Origin: Monomorium pharaonis
Taxonomy: Eukaryota > Arthropoda > Insecta > Hymenoptera > Formicidae
Assembly: GCF_013373865.1 (NCBI RefSeq)
Contig: NC_050476.1
Coordinates: forward strand, 15,109,197 to 15,173,196
DNA: 64,000 bases
Reading direction: 5' to 3'
Shown piece by piece: positions 31,557 through 43,455 of the stretch (the stretch's first letter is position 1; each line of letters begins with the position of its first letter). Below the pieces are notes generated by a model. It ran no database searches and was not told the DNA's origin. It was given only the letters and a program-made list of their open reading frames with translations. Both the position numbers and the translations under genes were made by a program.

Positions 31557-32095
31557 ATAGAGAAAGAAAGAAAAAATAGGAATTGCAACAGAAATAAATA
31601 TAGAAGAATGGAGAAAATATTTTAAGGATCTATTGGATGGAAAAGACACATGTACAAAAGTATACGAAAGAAAGAGCAAGAAGCGGAACCGGAAGATAAC
31701 CAAATAAACATAGCCGAAGTAAAAAAGCAATCGACAGGTTAAAGAAAAATAAAGCAGCAAGAGAAGATAAAGTCGAAAATAAAGCTTGGGATATACGGAA
31801 ACCCGAAGTTCATCAGAAGATTAACAGAAATAATTAACAAAATGTGACGTGGAGACGGACCAGAGCGATGGAAAGAAAGAGTGATAGCGCCAAAAAGGGA
31901 GATAGGGAGAATATCAAAAATTACAGAGGAATAAAACGCACCGTATAAAATATACACAATGATACAGTATAGAGAAAAGACTTAAGGAGGAAATAAAGAG
32001 TAAAAAGATAATACCAAAAACATAGATAGGATTTAGAAATAGAAGAAGTACAATAGACAACATCTTTATTATAAATTACATACTAAATTGATAGA
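31557..32095 (+). pseudogene. Non-LTR retrotransposon RT fragment
   Basis: Frameshifted coding sequence with EWRKYFKDLLDGKD, KNYRGI and IGFRNRRSTIDNIFIIN, a block order typical of the N-terminal part of LINE reverse transcriptases (Jockey/I-like). The catalytic FADD region is absent, as the copy breaks near 32095. Confidence 0.65.
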
Positions 32096-32817
32096 TAAAG
32101 AAGAAAGGAAGACAGTTATGTGCCTTTGTTGCAGATCTGTGACGGTCCGAGACCTCGCTGTCTCCATTACCAGAATGGAACGAGACCGGCAAGCTGATGG
32201 AGCCGAGGCTGCGAGCGGACAAAGACGTCCAATGCCGACGCCGAGGCCAACACCCGGAGACCCGACGCCGGCGAAGATTTCACCAACGCCGAGACTTCCG
32301 ATGCCGACGAAGTCAATGCAGCCGACGGACGAGCACATTTAAAGTTACCGTGCACGAGCCACCGGCCATAGCAGACAACCGGAGCGAAGAGGAAGATATA
32401 CCCGAGGCGTCACAACAAATCAAAGAATAGAGACACTAAGTGTGCGTGCAATGTAAAACGACCGGCAGGATTGTGCAGGGCAAGCGAGTAATATTTATGT
32501 TAGTATTTGCGAGCGTATTAGCGCGACGACAGTTTGTTTAAAACGATAAAATGATGTTAAGATATGAAACACGAAACGGAGAAACGAAGGATGAATGAAA
32601 TATGTATGAATGAGAATAAGTCCGACGCGTATAAATACCATAGTATAAGTATGATGGCGATAACGCATAAAAGATTTATTTCATATTAGAAAAAACCCTT
32701 TCATGATAAGCAAGCGCAGCAATAAGACGCAATGAGATTTATTAGTTAAAACACGATTTTAGTTGTAAAAGATTTGAGGTTTATTTTGTTGTAATCCTAT
32801 ATATTTTAATTGAACGA
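32096..32817. other. Unresolved, compositionally GC-rich left half
   Basis: Frames with Pro/Thr/Arg-rich repeats (32088-32430) show no family resemblance. It could be the 3' remainder of the LINE relic or an untranslated retroelement segment. Confidence 0.3.
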
Positions 32818-33021
32818 TGTTAAAGGTTACTGCGCGCGCCATTAGATGTTGCCGTTTATGGAACTAAAGCCCCCCACGCCCACAATCTTCTTCCGCCAGT
32901 CAGTTGCAGCATTGTACTCATAGAGAGAAGATTTTTACAAGTAAAATATTAATAATAAAGAAGTCTTCTTATAAGGAAGAGACACCGCGAGTTGCTTATT
33001 TTTTTACTTCGCGTATCAACA
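32818..33021 (+). repeat. Candidate BEL/Pao 5' LTR
   Basis: TGTT...AACA ends, directly followed by TTGGTCCTTCGAGCCGG, a primer-binding site of a type I associate with Pao elements. There is no second LTR to compare. Confidence 0.5.
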
Positions 33022-33040
33022 TTGGTCCTTCGAGCCGGAT
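33022..33040 (+). promoter_or_regulatory. BEL/Pao primer-binding site
   Basis: TTGGTCCTTCGAGCCGG one base after the LTR end. tRNA identity not assigned. Confidence 0.5.
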
Positions 33041-33447
33041 CCCGGGGATCGCAAAACACGCGGATTCGAGACAAAAGTCTAACAATACGTACCACCGAAG
33101 TTTTCAAAAACATTCGTGCGTGCTCAGAAAATTTCGAGAATTCTCGTACACGATTCAAGTGGGCCTGTGCAACAAGGCAGGCTCTGAATTTGAAGTGCAT
33201 CAGATTGTCAAGCAACAAGGCATACTCGAGGAACGACGAGAACGGCAATTTTGCAAGTTATGGGTCACGGTGACCGTTGCATTCATACGTGGCGTATCAT
33301 CGAGGAAGATCCGCCATTACAAGCACCTAGCAACAGATAGAATCGTCGCTCAATCGGTCGATAAGTAGATCCAACGATCGGAAAGTCTCCAATTGCCCGT
33401 TCAATACTTTTTATCATCTTTTACATTTTTATCGACGTCAGTTAACA

Positions 33448-33735
33448 ATGAATTTTGAAGACAAATTAAAGAGATTAAAGATTCGCAGAGAAATTAAAGC
33501 GCAATGCATAAGAGCATTCAACACAAACACATCGAACGTTGTCCATGATATGTCATTAGCACAATTGTTGGAACGCAAGGCCAAAATCGAAGCCACATGG
33601 TCGCAATTTGATGAAGTGCAAGCAGAAACCGAGTTTCTGCTTCTGTTACAAGATTCCACAGAATTATCCGACACACGAATTTGAGAGAACGGAATACGAA
33701 AAAGCTTATTGTGGCGTTCGGGATTCAGTATGTAC
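33448..33735 (+). pseudogene. BEL/Pao gag N-terminus
   Basis: MNFEDKLKRLKIRREIKAQC starts a helical, charged Gag N-terminal region typical of the Pao family. The frame is broken near 33684, and a non-coding insert separates it from the main gag region at 34400. Confidence 0.6.
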
Positions 33736-34400
33736 TGAGCTCGCGCCGTCACATCACATGGCAGCAACTATCGAACATCTTCCGCGTAGAATCCTTCACG
33801 GAGCGCCGCGGCATGCGCGCTAGCATGTGCGCAGCGCCATAATTCACTTCGATACTTGTGTTCTATGGCGGCGGTTCACGTTGTATATCGTGCGATCGTT
33901 TCGATGTAGTTTTGTGCTAACAGTCTGTTCGTGGGATTTTCGAATACTTATTCAGAGACTACTCAACGGAAGGATTCATCTAGTGATAAAGAGAGACTCA
34001 TAATCATCTCAGGTACATCGAAAGATTACGCTCACCACGCTACGCAAACGCCGGCGCCGCGTGATACCGGCCATCATCGTCACCACCGTTAATAGATTAA
34101 TATAATTTTTACCGAGTGAGTGACCAAGACTTAATTACTCTTATCATACTCAATTCTTGTGCTCATTAAACAGTAAACGCGTGCAATGTGTATCAACCAA
34201 TATCTGTGATAAATGTACGGTACGACTCGGACATCACGATGAGTCCACGTGACACGTAATTGCAGTGCATTTTATTTACCACCTGTTCCACGAATGTTCC
34301 TCTCACTCTGCTTAACATCCTTAGGGGTTAACCAGCGAACTCTTCGCCGAGTCGCAAACATGCGTCATTGCTAAATTTCAGGATCTCATCATCGCTCGCA
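33736..34400. other. Non-coding insert within BEL/Pao gag, LTR-like
   Basis: About 600 bp without protein character, including CGCGCCGTCACATC and a block (TTCTATGGCGGCGG, TGTTCGTGGGATTTTC) that looks like retroelement promoter/R sequence. Probably a solo LTR of another BEL-type element, but its ends and duplication could not be fixed. Confidence 0.4.
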
Positions 34401-35512
34401 GCACAGTTAACGTTCCGAGGGGCGAAGTGCGTACGGTAAATAGAAAAAAAGCGTCTGCTAAAAATTTAAAATTCCCTAAAATTAATTTGCCATTCTTTTC
34501 GGGAACTTACGAAGAGTGGTATTCGTTTCATGATACATTTCAATCGTTCATTCATCACGACACCTCAATTACTGAAATTCAGAAGTTTCATTATTTAAAA
34601 TCATCTCTCAAGGGAGGAGCCGCGGAGATGATTCAATCGCTTAAAATCTCCTCACAGAATTACAATGACGCATGGCAAATGTTAAAAACACGATATGATA
34701 ACAAGCGTCGTATTAAACAAAAATACATTAAGGCATTATTTGAATTACAATCTGTTTCAAAGGAAAATTATTCGAGTCTTCGCCATTTGCTGGACGGAGT
34801 TCTGAAGCACATGAGGACATTGAAGGCAATCGGCCGTTCAACAGAGTCGTGGGATGATCTCATAATACATTTGGTAACCCGTAAGTTGGATCACATGACG
34901 AATAAAGAGAGGGAAAACTGCATTACCGAAATGTACATTCCCAATCTACAACGTCTAACAGAATTTCTGGAGCACAGGTGTCAAATGCTCGAGGCATTCA
35001 ACAGAAAAATTCAACCTTTAGTACATTCGCAAATTAAGTCCAACCAAGCAAGGTCCTCGTCATTCGTCAGCGCTAAGCCAGCGTCGTGTCAAAAATACAA
35101 GGGAGATCATCAAATATATGCATGTGAGCAATTTTTGAAACTTTCTCCGGAGGAGCCCTTGAAATTCATCAAGAAAAGTAAATTATGCTGGAATTGCATG
35201 AAGGTTTCATCTCACGTATCAGAGTCGTGCAAGGCAAGCAATTGCAAAACTTATAGCAAACGACACAACACACTATTGCATATTTCAAAAAGCGAAACAG
35301 AAAACAGCACTACGGTCTCATCATTTTCATCGGAAGATCAGCAAGTATACTCAGTCACATCCAGTGTCGCGCACACAATCGTTTCAAATGTAGCATCTCA
35401 AGTTCTATTATCAACGGCGCTAGTAAATGTACAGGAACATCAAGGACGAAAGCAAACCAGTCGCATGCTTTTGGATTCAAGATCGCAATTCAATTTTTCA
35501 CCGAAGATCTAG
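34401..35512 (+). pseudogene. BEL/Pao Gag (DUF1759 region, zinc knuckles) and protease start
   Basis: The frame from ~34427 reads LPFFSGTYEEWYSFHDTFQS, the signature of the DUF1759 Gag domain. A helical region and a Cys/His segment CWNCMKVSSHVSESC follow. Near the end MLLDSRSQFNF corresponds to the protease active site, where family members have a D-S/T-G triad; here Gly is replaced by Arg. The frame stops at 35510-35512. Confidence 0.75.
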
Positions 35513-36780
35513 TACAATGCCTAGGCCTCACGCCAAAGTCAGTTGATATCTTGATTGTCGGAGTGAATCACGCTTGCAGCAAGGTTCAGAAAATGGTTCA
35601 AGTGCAAATAAGTTCAAGGCATTATGCATACAAAATCATCGTTGATTGTTTGATAGCGAAGCAAATCACAGATCGTCTACCTATTGCTATAGACAAGGAA
35701 AGCATAAAAATTTCACCAAATTTGCCGTTGGCTGATCCTGAATTCCATCGATCTACTAACATAGACATTCTATTGGGTGCAGAAATGTTTTGGAGCACTC
35801 TTTGCATTGGACAAGTCAAGGAATCTGCTTCAGAAGACCTTATTTGGATAAATAATAGGCGGCAGATATCCAAGCAATATCGCACAATGAGAAACGACGC
35901 AATGCAATGTTTCAGTGAGTCACTTCAGTTTAGAACAAGCTTTTAAAAGATTCTAACACACGGAGCAGGTGCTGGAAAAACCGACGCTTACTGCAAAAGA
36001 AAGAAAGTGTGAACAACACTATGAAAAAACTTACCGTCGAACAGAGCAAGGCAGATTTGTAGTGCAACTGTCGATTAAAGGAAATAAACTGCAAACCATT
36101 GGAAATTTTTACGATGCCGCGTTGAAACAATTTTATTCATTGGAACGCAAGCTAAACCGGCACCCAGACATGAAAGGGGCGTACAAGCAATTTATGCAAG
36201 AATATTTGGAACTCGAGCATATGCATCCAATTGATTTAAAAGATTAAGGAGCATTTCCCGTTTTCTATATGCCGCATTATGCTGTTTTCAAGGATACCAG
36301 CTCCACAACAAAACTTCGTGTGGTTTTTGATGCTTCGTGCAAAACAGACACAGGAGTGTCATTCAATGACATCTTAATGGTGAGACCAACTTTGCAGCAG
36401 GATCTCGTATCTATTTTGCTCCAATTCCGCATATGGCAACACGTTCTTACTGGAGACATAGCCAAAATGTATCGACATTAATCAATGAATCTTAGCAAAA
36501 TTTATAACGAATTTTGTGGCGAAAAAATAAAAACAAAGAGATAAAGATCTACAAGTTAGCCAGAGTCATATATGGCACAGCGTCTGCATCATTCCTTGCA
36601 GTACGTTTCTTACAAGAAATGGCGAAACTGGAGCAGACTGACATGCCTATAGGAACCGAACGAATTTTGACTGATTTTTATGTTGACGACCTTATGACAG
36701 GCAGCAACACAATTCAAGAGCTCATCACCATACGGAATGAAATAAACGCAATACTAAACAAGTTTTATACTGCGTAAATG
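35513..36780 (+). pseudogene. BEL/Pao Pol: protease end and reverse transcriptase
   Basis: Several frames: ILLGAEMFWSTLC (protease end), YMPHYAVFKDTSSTTKLRVV with FDASCKTDTGVSFND, LTGDIAKMYRH (RT core) and FYVDDLMTGSNT (catalytic YVDD) at ~36678. Multiple stops between blocks. Thumb, RNase H and integrase are not present beyond ~36.8 kb. Confidence 0.75.
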
Positions 36781-37116
36781 AGCATCAAACGAGCAAGCAG
36801 TCTTAGAAGGCTGCTATATCACCATCGTCGTCGAGTCTTATCTTGAATATCAATAAGGATGCGAACTTGCATACGCTCGGACTCCAATGGAACTCTCAAG
36901 GTGACACCTTTCAATTCAACATTATCACGACTAAATAATTCAAGATCTTAAAGAGGAGCATATTATCTGCTATTGCTCGTATTTTTGATCCTTTGGGAAT
37001 CCTTGGACCAATTGTGATCACGGTAAAGATTCTTATATAAAGTAATATACAAACGCAATGATCTTGTTATGAATCGGAGCTTCACGTTCTCAACACCTTA
37101 GAAATACCACAAGAAG

Positions 37117-37575
37117 TGCATTTGCACACTGTGCATTTGGACACAAAAGAAATTTTATTAAAAATGTACGCCAGTTTGATGCACACGTAAAATTTGTCCA
37201 CCGGATATTTGCACACAAAAAAATTTGTACCGTTCACTTGGACACGTAAAAGTTGCACACCTTTCATTTACACATCGCTTATTTGCACACCATTGACTTG
37301 CACACCGTTCACTTGCCCACCACTCATTTGTACACCAAGAAATGCGCACCGATTATTTGCACACGGAAAGATGCGCACTGATTATTTGCACACGGAAAGA
37401 TGCGCATCGATCATTTGCACACGAAAAGATGCGCACTGATCATTTGCACACGGAAAGATGCGCACTGATCATTTGCACACGGAAAGATGCACACTGATCA
37501 TTTGCACACGGAAAGATACACACTGATCATTTGCACACCGTTCATTTGGACACTGTTCAATTGTACACCATTTAA
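37117..37575 (+). repeat. ~29-bp tandem array, left arm of module C
   Basis: Inner two thirds are repeats of TTTGCACACGGAAAGATGCG plus CACTGATCA. Outer units are shorter (ATTTGCACACC, CACTTGGACACG). The TTGCACAC word links it to arrays A, D and E. Confidence 0.85.
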
Positions 37576-37592
37576 GTCGCAAACCTATGTGA

Positions 37593-37701
37593 TGCAGTGA
37601 ATGCTTTACACACACACACATACACACACACGGGGAAGGATGCAAGGGGGGCGTTCGGCCCCCCTCCCGCACCCACCCCGTCCAAGTCACTAACCCATGT
37701 A
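37593..37701 (+). repeat. Foldback core C
   Basis: TGCAGTGAATGCT, (CA)n, hairpin GGGGGGCGTTCGGCCCCCC, GTCCAAGTCACTAACCCATG: the same four blocks as cores A and B. Confidence 0.8.
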
Positions 37702-37754
37702 CACATTGCAAATGCAGCCACAATGTATAAATATTTAATGTGCGTTTGTTTGAA

Positions 37755-38280
37755 CAGTGTGCAACTGAACGGTGTACAAATAAACGGTGTGCATCTTTCC
37801 GTGTGCAAATGATCAGTGCGCATCTTTTCGTGTGCAAATGATCAGTGTGCATCTTTCTGTGTGCAAATGATTAGTGCGCATCTTTCCGTGTGCAAATGAT
37901 CAGTGCGCATTTTTCCGTGTGCAAATGATCAGTGCGCATCTTTCCGCGTGCAAATGATCGGTGCGCATCTTTCCGTGTGCAAATGATCAGTGCGCATTTC
38001 TTGGTGTGCAAATGAGTGATGGGCAAGTAAGCGGTGTGCAAGTGAACGGTATGCAAGTGAATGGTGTGCAAGTGAGCGGTGTGCAAATGAATGGTGTGCA
38101 ACTTTTACGTGTCCAAGTGAACGGTGGGCATTTTTTTGTGTGCAAATATCGGTGGTCAAATTTTACGTGTGCATAATAACTGGTGTACATTTTTAATAAA
38201 ATTTCTTTTGTGTCCAAATGCACAGTGTGCAAATGCACCGTGTACAAATGCACCGTGGTCATTTGAACCGTGTGCAAGTG
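37755..38280 (-). repeat. ~29-bp tandem array, right arm of module C
   Basis: Reverse-orientation units CATCTTTCCGTGTGCAAATG plus ATCAGTGCG, then shorter outer units. Mirrors the left arm unit for unit in type, though not in number. Confidence 0.85.
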
Positions 38281-38289
38281 CTCCGCTCC

Positions 38290-38967
38290 CAATAATCTGT
38301 AGGGTTGGGCCATGTCGGAACCGTTGCCGTACGCATGTTTTCGGTGGCTCAACGACGCAAATAACTTCGACGTAATGTCTGTGTCCGCAGATTCTTATTT
38401 CGGTTATGTTCTCGAGGTGGATCTCGCGTATTTTCAGGAGATACACGATCTTCACGTCGATCTTCTATTTTGCCCGGCGCACACCATATCTCCCAGCCAG
38501 CGGAACAAAAAGCTTCTGGCTACGCTTAGTCATAAGTCGCACTACGTGATACATTATCGTAATTTACAACAGTGCGTGCGACACGGAATGTGCGTAATGC
38601 AAATTCATTGCCTTTTATAATTCGCGCAATTTCGTTTGGTCAACGGATATATCGAGATGAATATGGTCCCTTAAGATTCGCGCGACGAATAATTTCGAGA
38701 AAAATATATACACACTTATGAACAATGCTGTGTTCGGAAAGACCATGGAAAATGTACGCGATTGCGTGGATGGACGTTTCGTGATGCGTTGGGAGGGGAG
38801 ATAGAAGCCGAATACGGAGCCGAAGCGTTAATCGCGAAACAGAATTTTCATAGCAGAAGCGTTTTTGCTGAGGATTTGATGGCTGTAGAATTGCGTAGGT
38901 GAAAGTCAAGCTAGACAAACCATACGTTGGTACGGCTATTTTAGAAATAGCTAAAACACGAGTGTAT
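38290..38967 (+). pseudogene. Polinton-type DNA polymerase B, central part
   Basis: Frames read SEPLPYACFRWLNDANNFDV, YVLEVDLAYFQEIHDLHVDL and HYVIHYRNLQQCVRHGM, then, across frameshifts, a KTMENV-type region and EAEYGAEALIAKQNFHS. These are consecutive blocks of the family B palm region in Polinton-type elements. The N-terminal half is absent; array C takes its place. The reading is cut at 38967 by a MITE and resumes at 40097. Confidence 0.75.
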
Positions 38968-40096
38968 CCACATAGAAATTGGCATCCAGTGGGCGTCCAA
39001 TGGACGCCCACTAATCCTTCATAGATTCATGGGACGTCCATGTCCATGGTGGAAGTCAGATGGACGTCCATTAGCGATCCAATAAACTTCCATGGCTTCA
39101 TTGGATGTTTACTTCCATGATGGAAGTTAGATAAATGTTCATTAAAAATCCACTAAACTTCCATAGCTTTATGAAATATTAACTTCCATGGTGACAGTCA
39201 GATAGATGATTCATCTTACCTTTATAATAAATTTCTGTCAAATATCTTAAAAGATATCCATTATACGTGTTACGCGGATAATTAATAGAAGTTTGACGGA
39301 GTCTCGATGGACGACTGATGGATGTTTCATGGATCATTGGTAGAAGCTTCACGGAGCCTTGATGATGATTGATGGACGTTTCACGGATCATTTATAGAGG
39401 CTTCACGGAGCCACGATAAATGACTGATGGACGTTTCGTAGAATCGAGGCTCCTCTACTAATGGTCCACAAAACGTCCGTCAATTATTCACCGAGGCTCT
39501 GTAAAACCTTTACTACCCAGCTACGTGGCGTGTGTTTCTTGTGAATAAAATGCACTTTTTAGGTGAATAAAAGGGGCTCGTCAAGAGCGCAAAAGGAAGA
39601 TTTCGCCATCGACATATAGTACAAGACTGATGAACTATATCAGTCTGTAAAAAAGATTGATAAAAATAAGAAGGACGAAATAAAAAATTTTATTTAAGAA
39701 AAATGATATGTTTAAAAAAATATTTATAAGAAACATAATACATTTAATCAAGCAATATTTATACTCAACGCTTAATTATAAAATATTTTTGAATAAAAGT
39801 ACTTTTGGATTTTGTTAAAAATATATTTTTTTATACGTAATGATCTACGAAACATCCGTCAGATGTCCATCAAGGCTTCGTGAAATTCTCATCTACACGA
39901 TCCACACAACGTCCAGTAGACATCCTTGACGACGTCCATTGAAGGTCCAATGCGCGTACGCAATACGAAACTATGGATTTCCAATGGTTCTGTCTTAGAT
40001 ATCCAAAGCACGTCCACTGGAAGTTTCAAACTTCTATGACAGACGTCCAATGGACGTCCATTTCCATTACATCATGGAGGTTTTGTTTCTATGTGG
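38968..40096. mobile_element. 1.13-kb MITE with GGACGTCCA subrepeats, GTAT duplication
   Basis: Ends CCACATAGAAA and TTTCTATGTGG are exact inverted repeats. GTAT flanks both sides (38964-38967, 40097-40100). Many copies of ATGGACGTCCA/ATGGACGTTTCA-like words make both halves loosely palindromic. No protein. Its insertion splits polymerase codons without changing the register on either side. Confidence 0.8.
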
Positions 40097-40100
40097 GTAT

Positions 40101-40686
40101 GAATTTCATTAAGATCATATGTTGGAGATGTATCGGGATAGATGTAAAATTATATATACAAATACGGATAGTTTGGTGTATTTTAACGAGTGCGACGATG
40201 CGTACGAAGATATGAAACGTTGTATCGACAGATTCGATACGAACGATTATTCAGAAGATAACGAATACGGTATGCCGCGATTAGACAAAGGTGTACCGGT
40301 TTGATGAAGGACGAGAAACGTAGAGCGATCATGTCGGAATTCGCAGGGTTGAGGGCGAAGATGTACGCTATGAGAATTTTCGGAAAGGACGATATCAATA
40401 GGATAAAAGGTGTTAGGAAAAATCGTGATCGAGGAAACGATAACTTTCGATGATTTTACGCGGTATTTGCAAGACGTGACGGAGATGATACGCGATCAGT
40501 CCCGCATAAGATCGAGGCTGCACGAGGTATACATCCGAAAGAAGATCGTTCTCAGTCCATACGACGACAAGCGTTATCGCGTACCTAATTCGACAGAACG
40601 TTGCCGTGGGGACATTATAAGGTGTCTCAGTAATTACAGTAACAAATATTCTATTCATGTTTTTTATTAAAAATTATGTAATACAT
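40101..40686 (+). pseudogene. Polinton-type DNA polymerase B, catalytic C-terminal part
   Basis: Carries the palm motif C region MYRDRCKIIYTNTDSLVYF (family B DTDS; here NTDS, so the first Asp reads Asn) followed by CIDRFDTNDYSEDNEYGMPR, EFAGLRAKMYAMR, TITFDDFTRYLQDV and PNSTE near the C-terminus. Frameshifts at ~40300 and ~40420 break it. The Asp-to-Asn change is in the catalytic signature. Confidence 0.75.
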
Positions 40687-42529
40687 TGCGACGGTATTTC
40701 TTTTGACTCATCCGCAACTACGTCGCGATTTCACTTACATTACCTTACTTCTCTCAATTGCTGGGCGCCAGGCGCGAAGAATCGCGCCGCACAAAATTCA
40801 TGAAATAGTCAATCATGACGGCTAATTACCCGGTAGCCCGCTCCTACACGAAATGGTAGAGGGGCGGAGTTCTTATAAGAAGATGTTCTTACTCGGAGAG
40901 TGGGAGAGGAGGTTCATAATCACTGACGACTCAGTTAATAACAATATAATAAATCATATATTAATAAACTATGTACAACAAGTAAAGGATATAATTATAA
41001 CTCGCAATTCGAAGATTCTAATAACATATCGGTGATTACGGCTCACGCATTCTCAGCAATCATATCCGAATTTACACCACAATTGATAATCTACACGGTA
41101 ACAATACGGTTAACACTCCACACAATAAAGGTACGATTAATACTCTACGATTACGGTCATAGAATCAGAGCAAATACAAATAATGACATATTTCGATATT
41201 ACGCGAACAGTCAACGCGATTTTCGTCGATGCTCGAAACACGCACGCATCTTGCTCATGATTCTACTCGCGACTTCATATATCACGCGAAAGCTCGAATA
41301 TCTACGCCGAGATATAGCTCCGCCCGTTGCGAGCCTTACGCAAATATCCGTGAGGCGATCATTATGCCTCGGTACAACGATATCGTTCCCGGGTACTCGG
41401 TATCTTTGTCCGGGAGGCGGATTTCTCGAAATCTCGTCTCGGCAGTATGCCCGCCACTCGGGGCACGAATCCCGGAAGTCTCGCTCTATCGCGTCGTCCC
41501 GGCATCCCGCAGATTACCATTAAATGAATTACAAACGACTGTCGGCTCGGCGGCTTTCGGGGGGAGGGGGGAGAATTACAAAAAAGAGGCACTTAACTTA
41601 TGAGACGGAGTTCAATACGTGCCCCGGGTATACACGGTACCGTTGATTCTACTCGCCGCGGTATTTTCTTACGACGCTTGGCGATTTTTTATTATCTCGC
41701 GAACCGCAGGGTGACCGTGTCGTCTCCGTCCTTACCGCGTGGTCGAAGTGGTGGCCTTACAATAGTTGAGGACGTTGCTGGTGGCCGTTGGTCCGCATCC
41801 TTAGTCGACTCGCCGAACAGTGACGAACCGCGGAGTAGCGGCTTGCGCATCAATCGCGCTTTGATCCGCGCACACGGATCGCTAGTCGATAGGGGCGCCT
41901 GCTCGTCTTGCAGGATCTCAGCGTCCAAGGGTGCCTCTGGTCTTGACGCCACGCAATTCGAAAGCTGTGGTTTGCACGCCTTGATGGTTTTCCTCACCGT
42001 TCTGGCTTTCCTTGGGCCGGCTCGAGGTTGATCAGGTTCCGTCCGGCTTATTCCTCGAGGCCGTGACTACCGCTCCTGCTGGGGTTTCCTCCACCCTGGC
42101 CGACGGACGTAAGGGAGCACTTCTTTTCCCCGGCGTCGTCTCTGGCTGCACCTGGTTGCTGCTCCTTTCTCTTCTTCTCTATAACAAGACATAACGGCAG
42201 ATACTCCCGTCTGCACCACGACTTTCCTTATGTATCTCGGTATTATCCGCAGATACTTGACCTGATTCGTGGTCCTTCGGCTGTCCGGAGCTTCGCCGCT
42301 CGGTCGTCCAGGCTTCTCATTGACAGTCACTCGGCGGCTGCTCCGTTATTTACAAAATGGTCATCTCGGCACACCACTTTACCCGCTCGCTATTAGTACC
42401 TAAACTTTAAAGTAAATTAGCCGGAAAGAAAGAGGCCGCCGCCCCCCTTGAGATAGGGCGTGGCCCTAAATAACCTTCCCCGGCCGGGCCATTCCGGCCC
42501 TTGTGACGGACGAAAAACGTCATGTCACA
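40687..42529 (-). mobile_element. LTR-like element 1.84 kb, ACAT duplication
   Basis: Ends TGCGACGG and CATGTCACA, with ACAT at 40683-40686 and 42530-42533. On the minus strand it begins TGTGACATGACG and carries TGGCGCCCAGC about 80 bp from its other end, matching the layout of the ~1.73-kb element at 20870-31036. Also shared is GGTAGAGGGGCGG. GC-rich, no recognised gene. Solo LTR or TRIM-like element. Confidence 0.55.
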
Positions 42530-42533
42530 ACAT

Positions 42534-42748
42534 GTATCTTCTTGTTATATATTGCGTCGATATCGTTAATCTTTTTTTCGAGCGGTATCTGTAATTCCTG
42601 TAATCTATTTTCTTGTGTTTCCACGTTATTGTCAAGTAAATTCTTTAATTTACACACTTCTTTTTGAAAAATTTCAAATTCTAATCTGTTCGTAACGATT
42701 TGAGCCAAATTTCTATCGAATAATGAGTGTAACTTTTCTTTCCGAATG
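42534..42748 (-). pseudogene. Coiled-coil protein fragment of the Polinton-type element
   Basis: The frame EKLHSLFDRNLAQIVTNRLE continues as EKKINDIDAIYNKKIHVVT to a stop beside the LTR-like element. Heptad-rich, charged. It lies on the same strand as, and in line with, coding fragments at 46812-47200, which suggests one gene split by the 4-kb transposon. Family not recognised. Confidence 0.4.
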
Positions 42749-43455
42749 ACAAAGAAAGGGTCGAAAGTGTCCTCCTCCGATCTTAATGAGCTTTTAATAT
42801 GTTGTTTTCTCGACAAAAATAAGGGACACATATTTTTTTATAAGTGTCCATACGCACTTTTAGAGGGTAAAACATTCCTTAGAAAAAAATCGAATTTTCT
42901 GTTTCGGAGCGAATATCTCCGGAACTAAACAAGATAGAAAAAAATTGTTAGAATAAAAGTTGAAGGGCTTTAGAAGTACTGCAAAACAATAACAAAAAAT
43001 TTTTTTTGATGTTTTAATTTTTCAAAATACCCCAACCATTCAATAAATTTTTTCAAAATTTTTAAATTTTTTTATCACCAAATGAAGGGTTATTTTTGTA
43101 CGAATTCAACGGTATATGATGAAGTTATGTTTCGACAAACTATTATTTTTCAGAAAAAATTAAAAACCTCTCAATATATATATATATTCATTATGCCCGT
43201 TATCGCGCTCGATTTTTCATGCGTTTTGTTCGCAACTTCCCGATAGAAGATGACGATGCCAATTAATTTTGAAGGACATAATATGCAATTCATAATCTCG
43301 AACAGACATTGCTAGACACAGATATGAATATGTACTATTATGAATCAAAATACAATTCAATCTGAATGGCAGACGGTCAAAGACTAATCCAAGAGTGATG
43401 ATACATCGAACATGTATTTGAAATGTGTTTGTACGCATATATATAGTACATATAT

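Larger units (their letters stand above)
32818..37075 (+). mobile_element. BEL/Pao retroelement, truncated
   Basis: Runs from a candidate 204-bp 5' LTR (32818-33021, TGTTAAAGG to GTATCAACA) through the primer-binding site, gag and pol to the RT. There it ends abruptly beside foldback module C. RNase H, integrase and the 3' LTR are missing. Frameshifts and an interrupted gag show that it is dead. Confidence 0.75.
37117..38280. mobile_element. Foldback module C
   Basis: Two inverted arms of repeat arrays around a conserved core. Outer ends match over a long stretch: CATTTGCACACTGTGC, ACACAAAAGAAATTTTATT and GCACACGTAAAATTTG occur on the left, and in reverse complement on the right. It separates the BEL/Pao relic from the polymerase coding sequence and may have joined or deleted both. 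Confidence 0.75.

Noticed and set aside
41032..42330. GC-rich frames including one of 163 codons
   Set aside because: They lie within the LTR-like element and lack protein character or family motifs.
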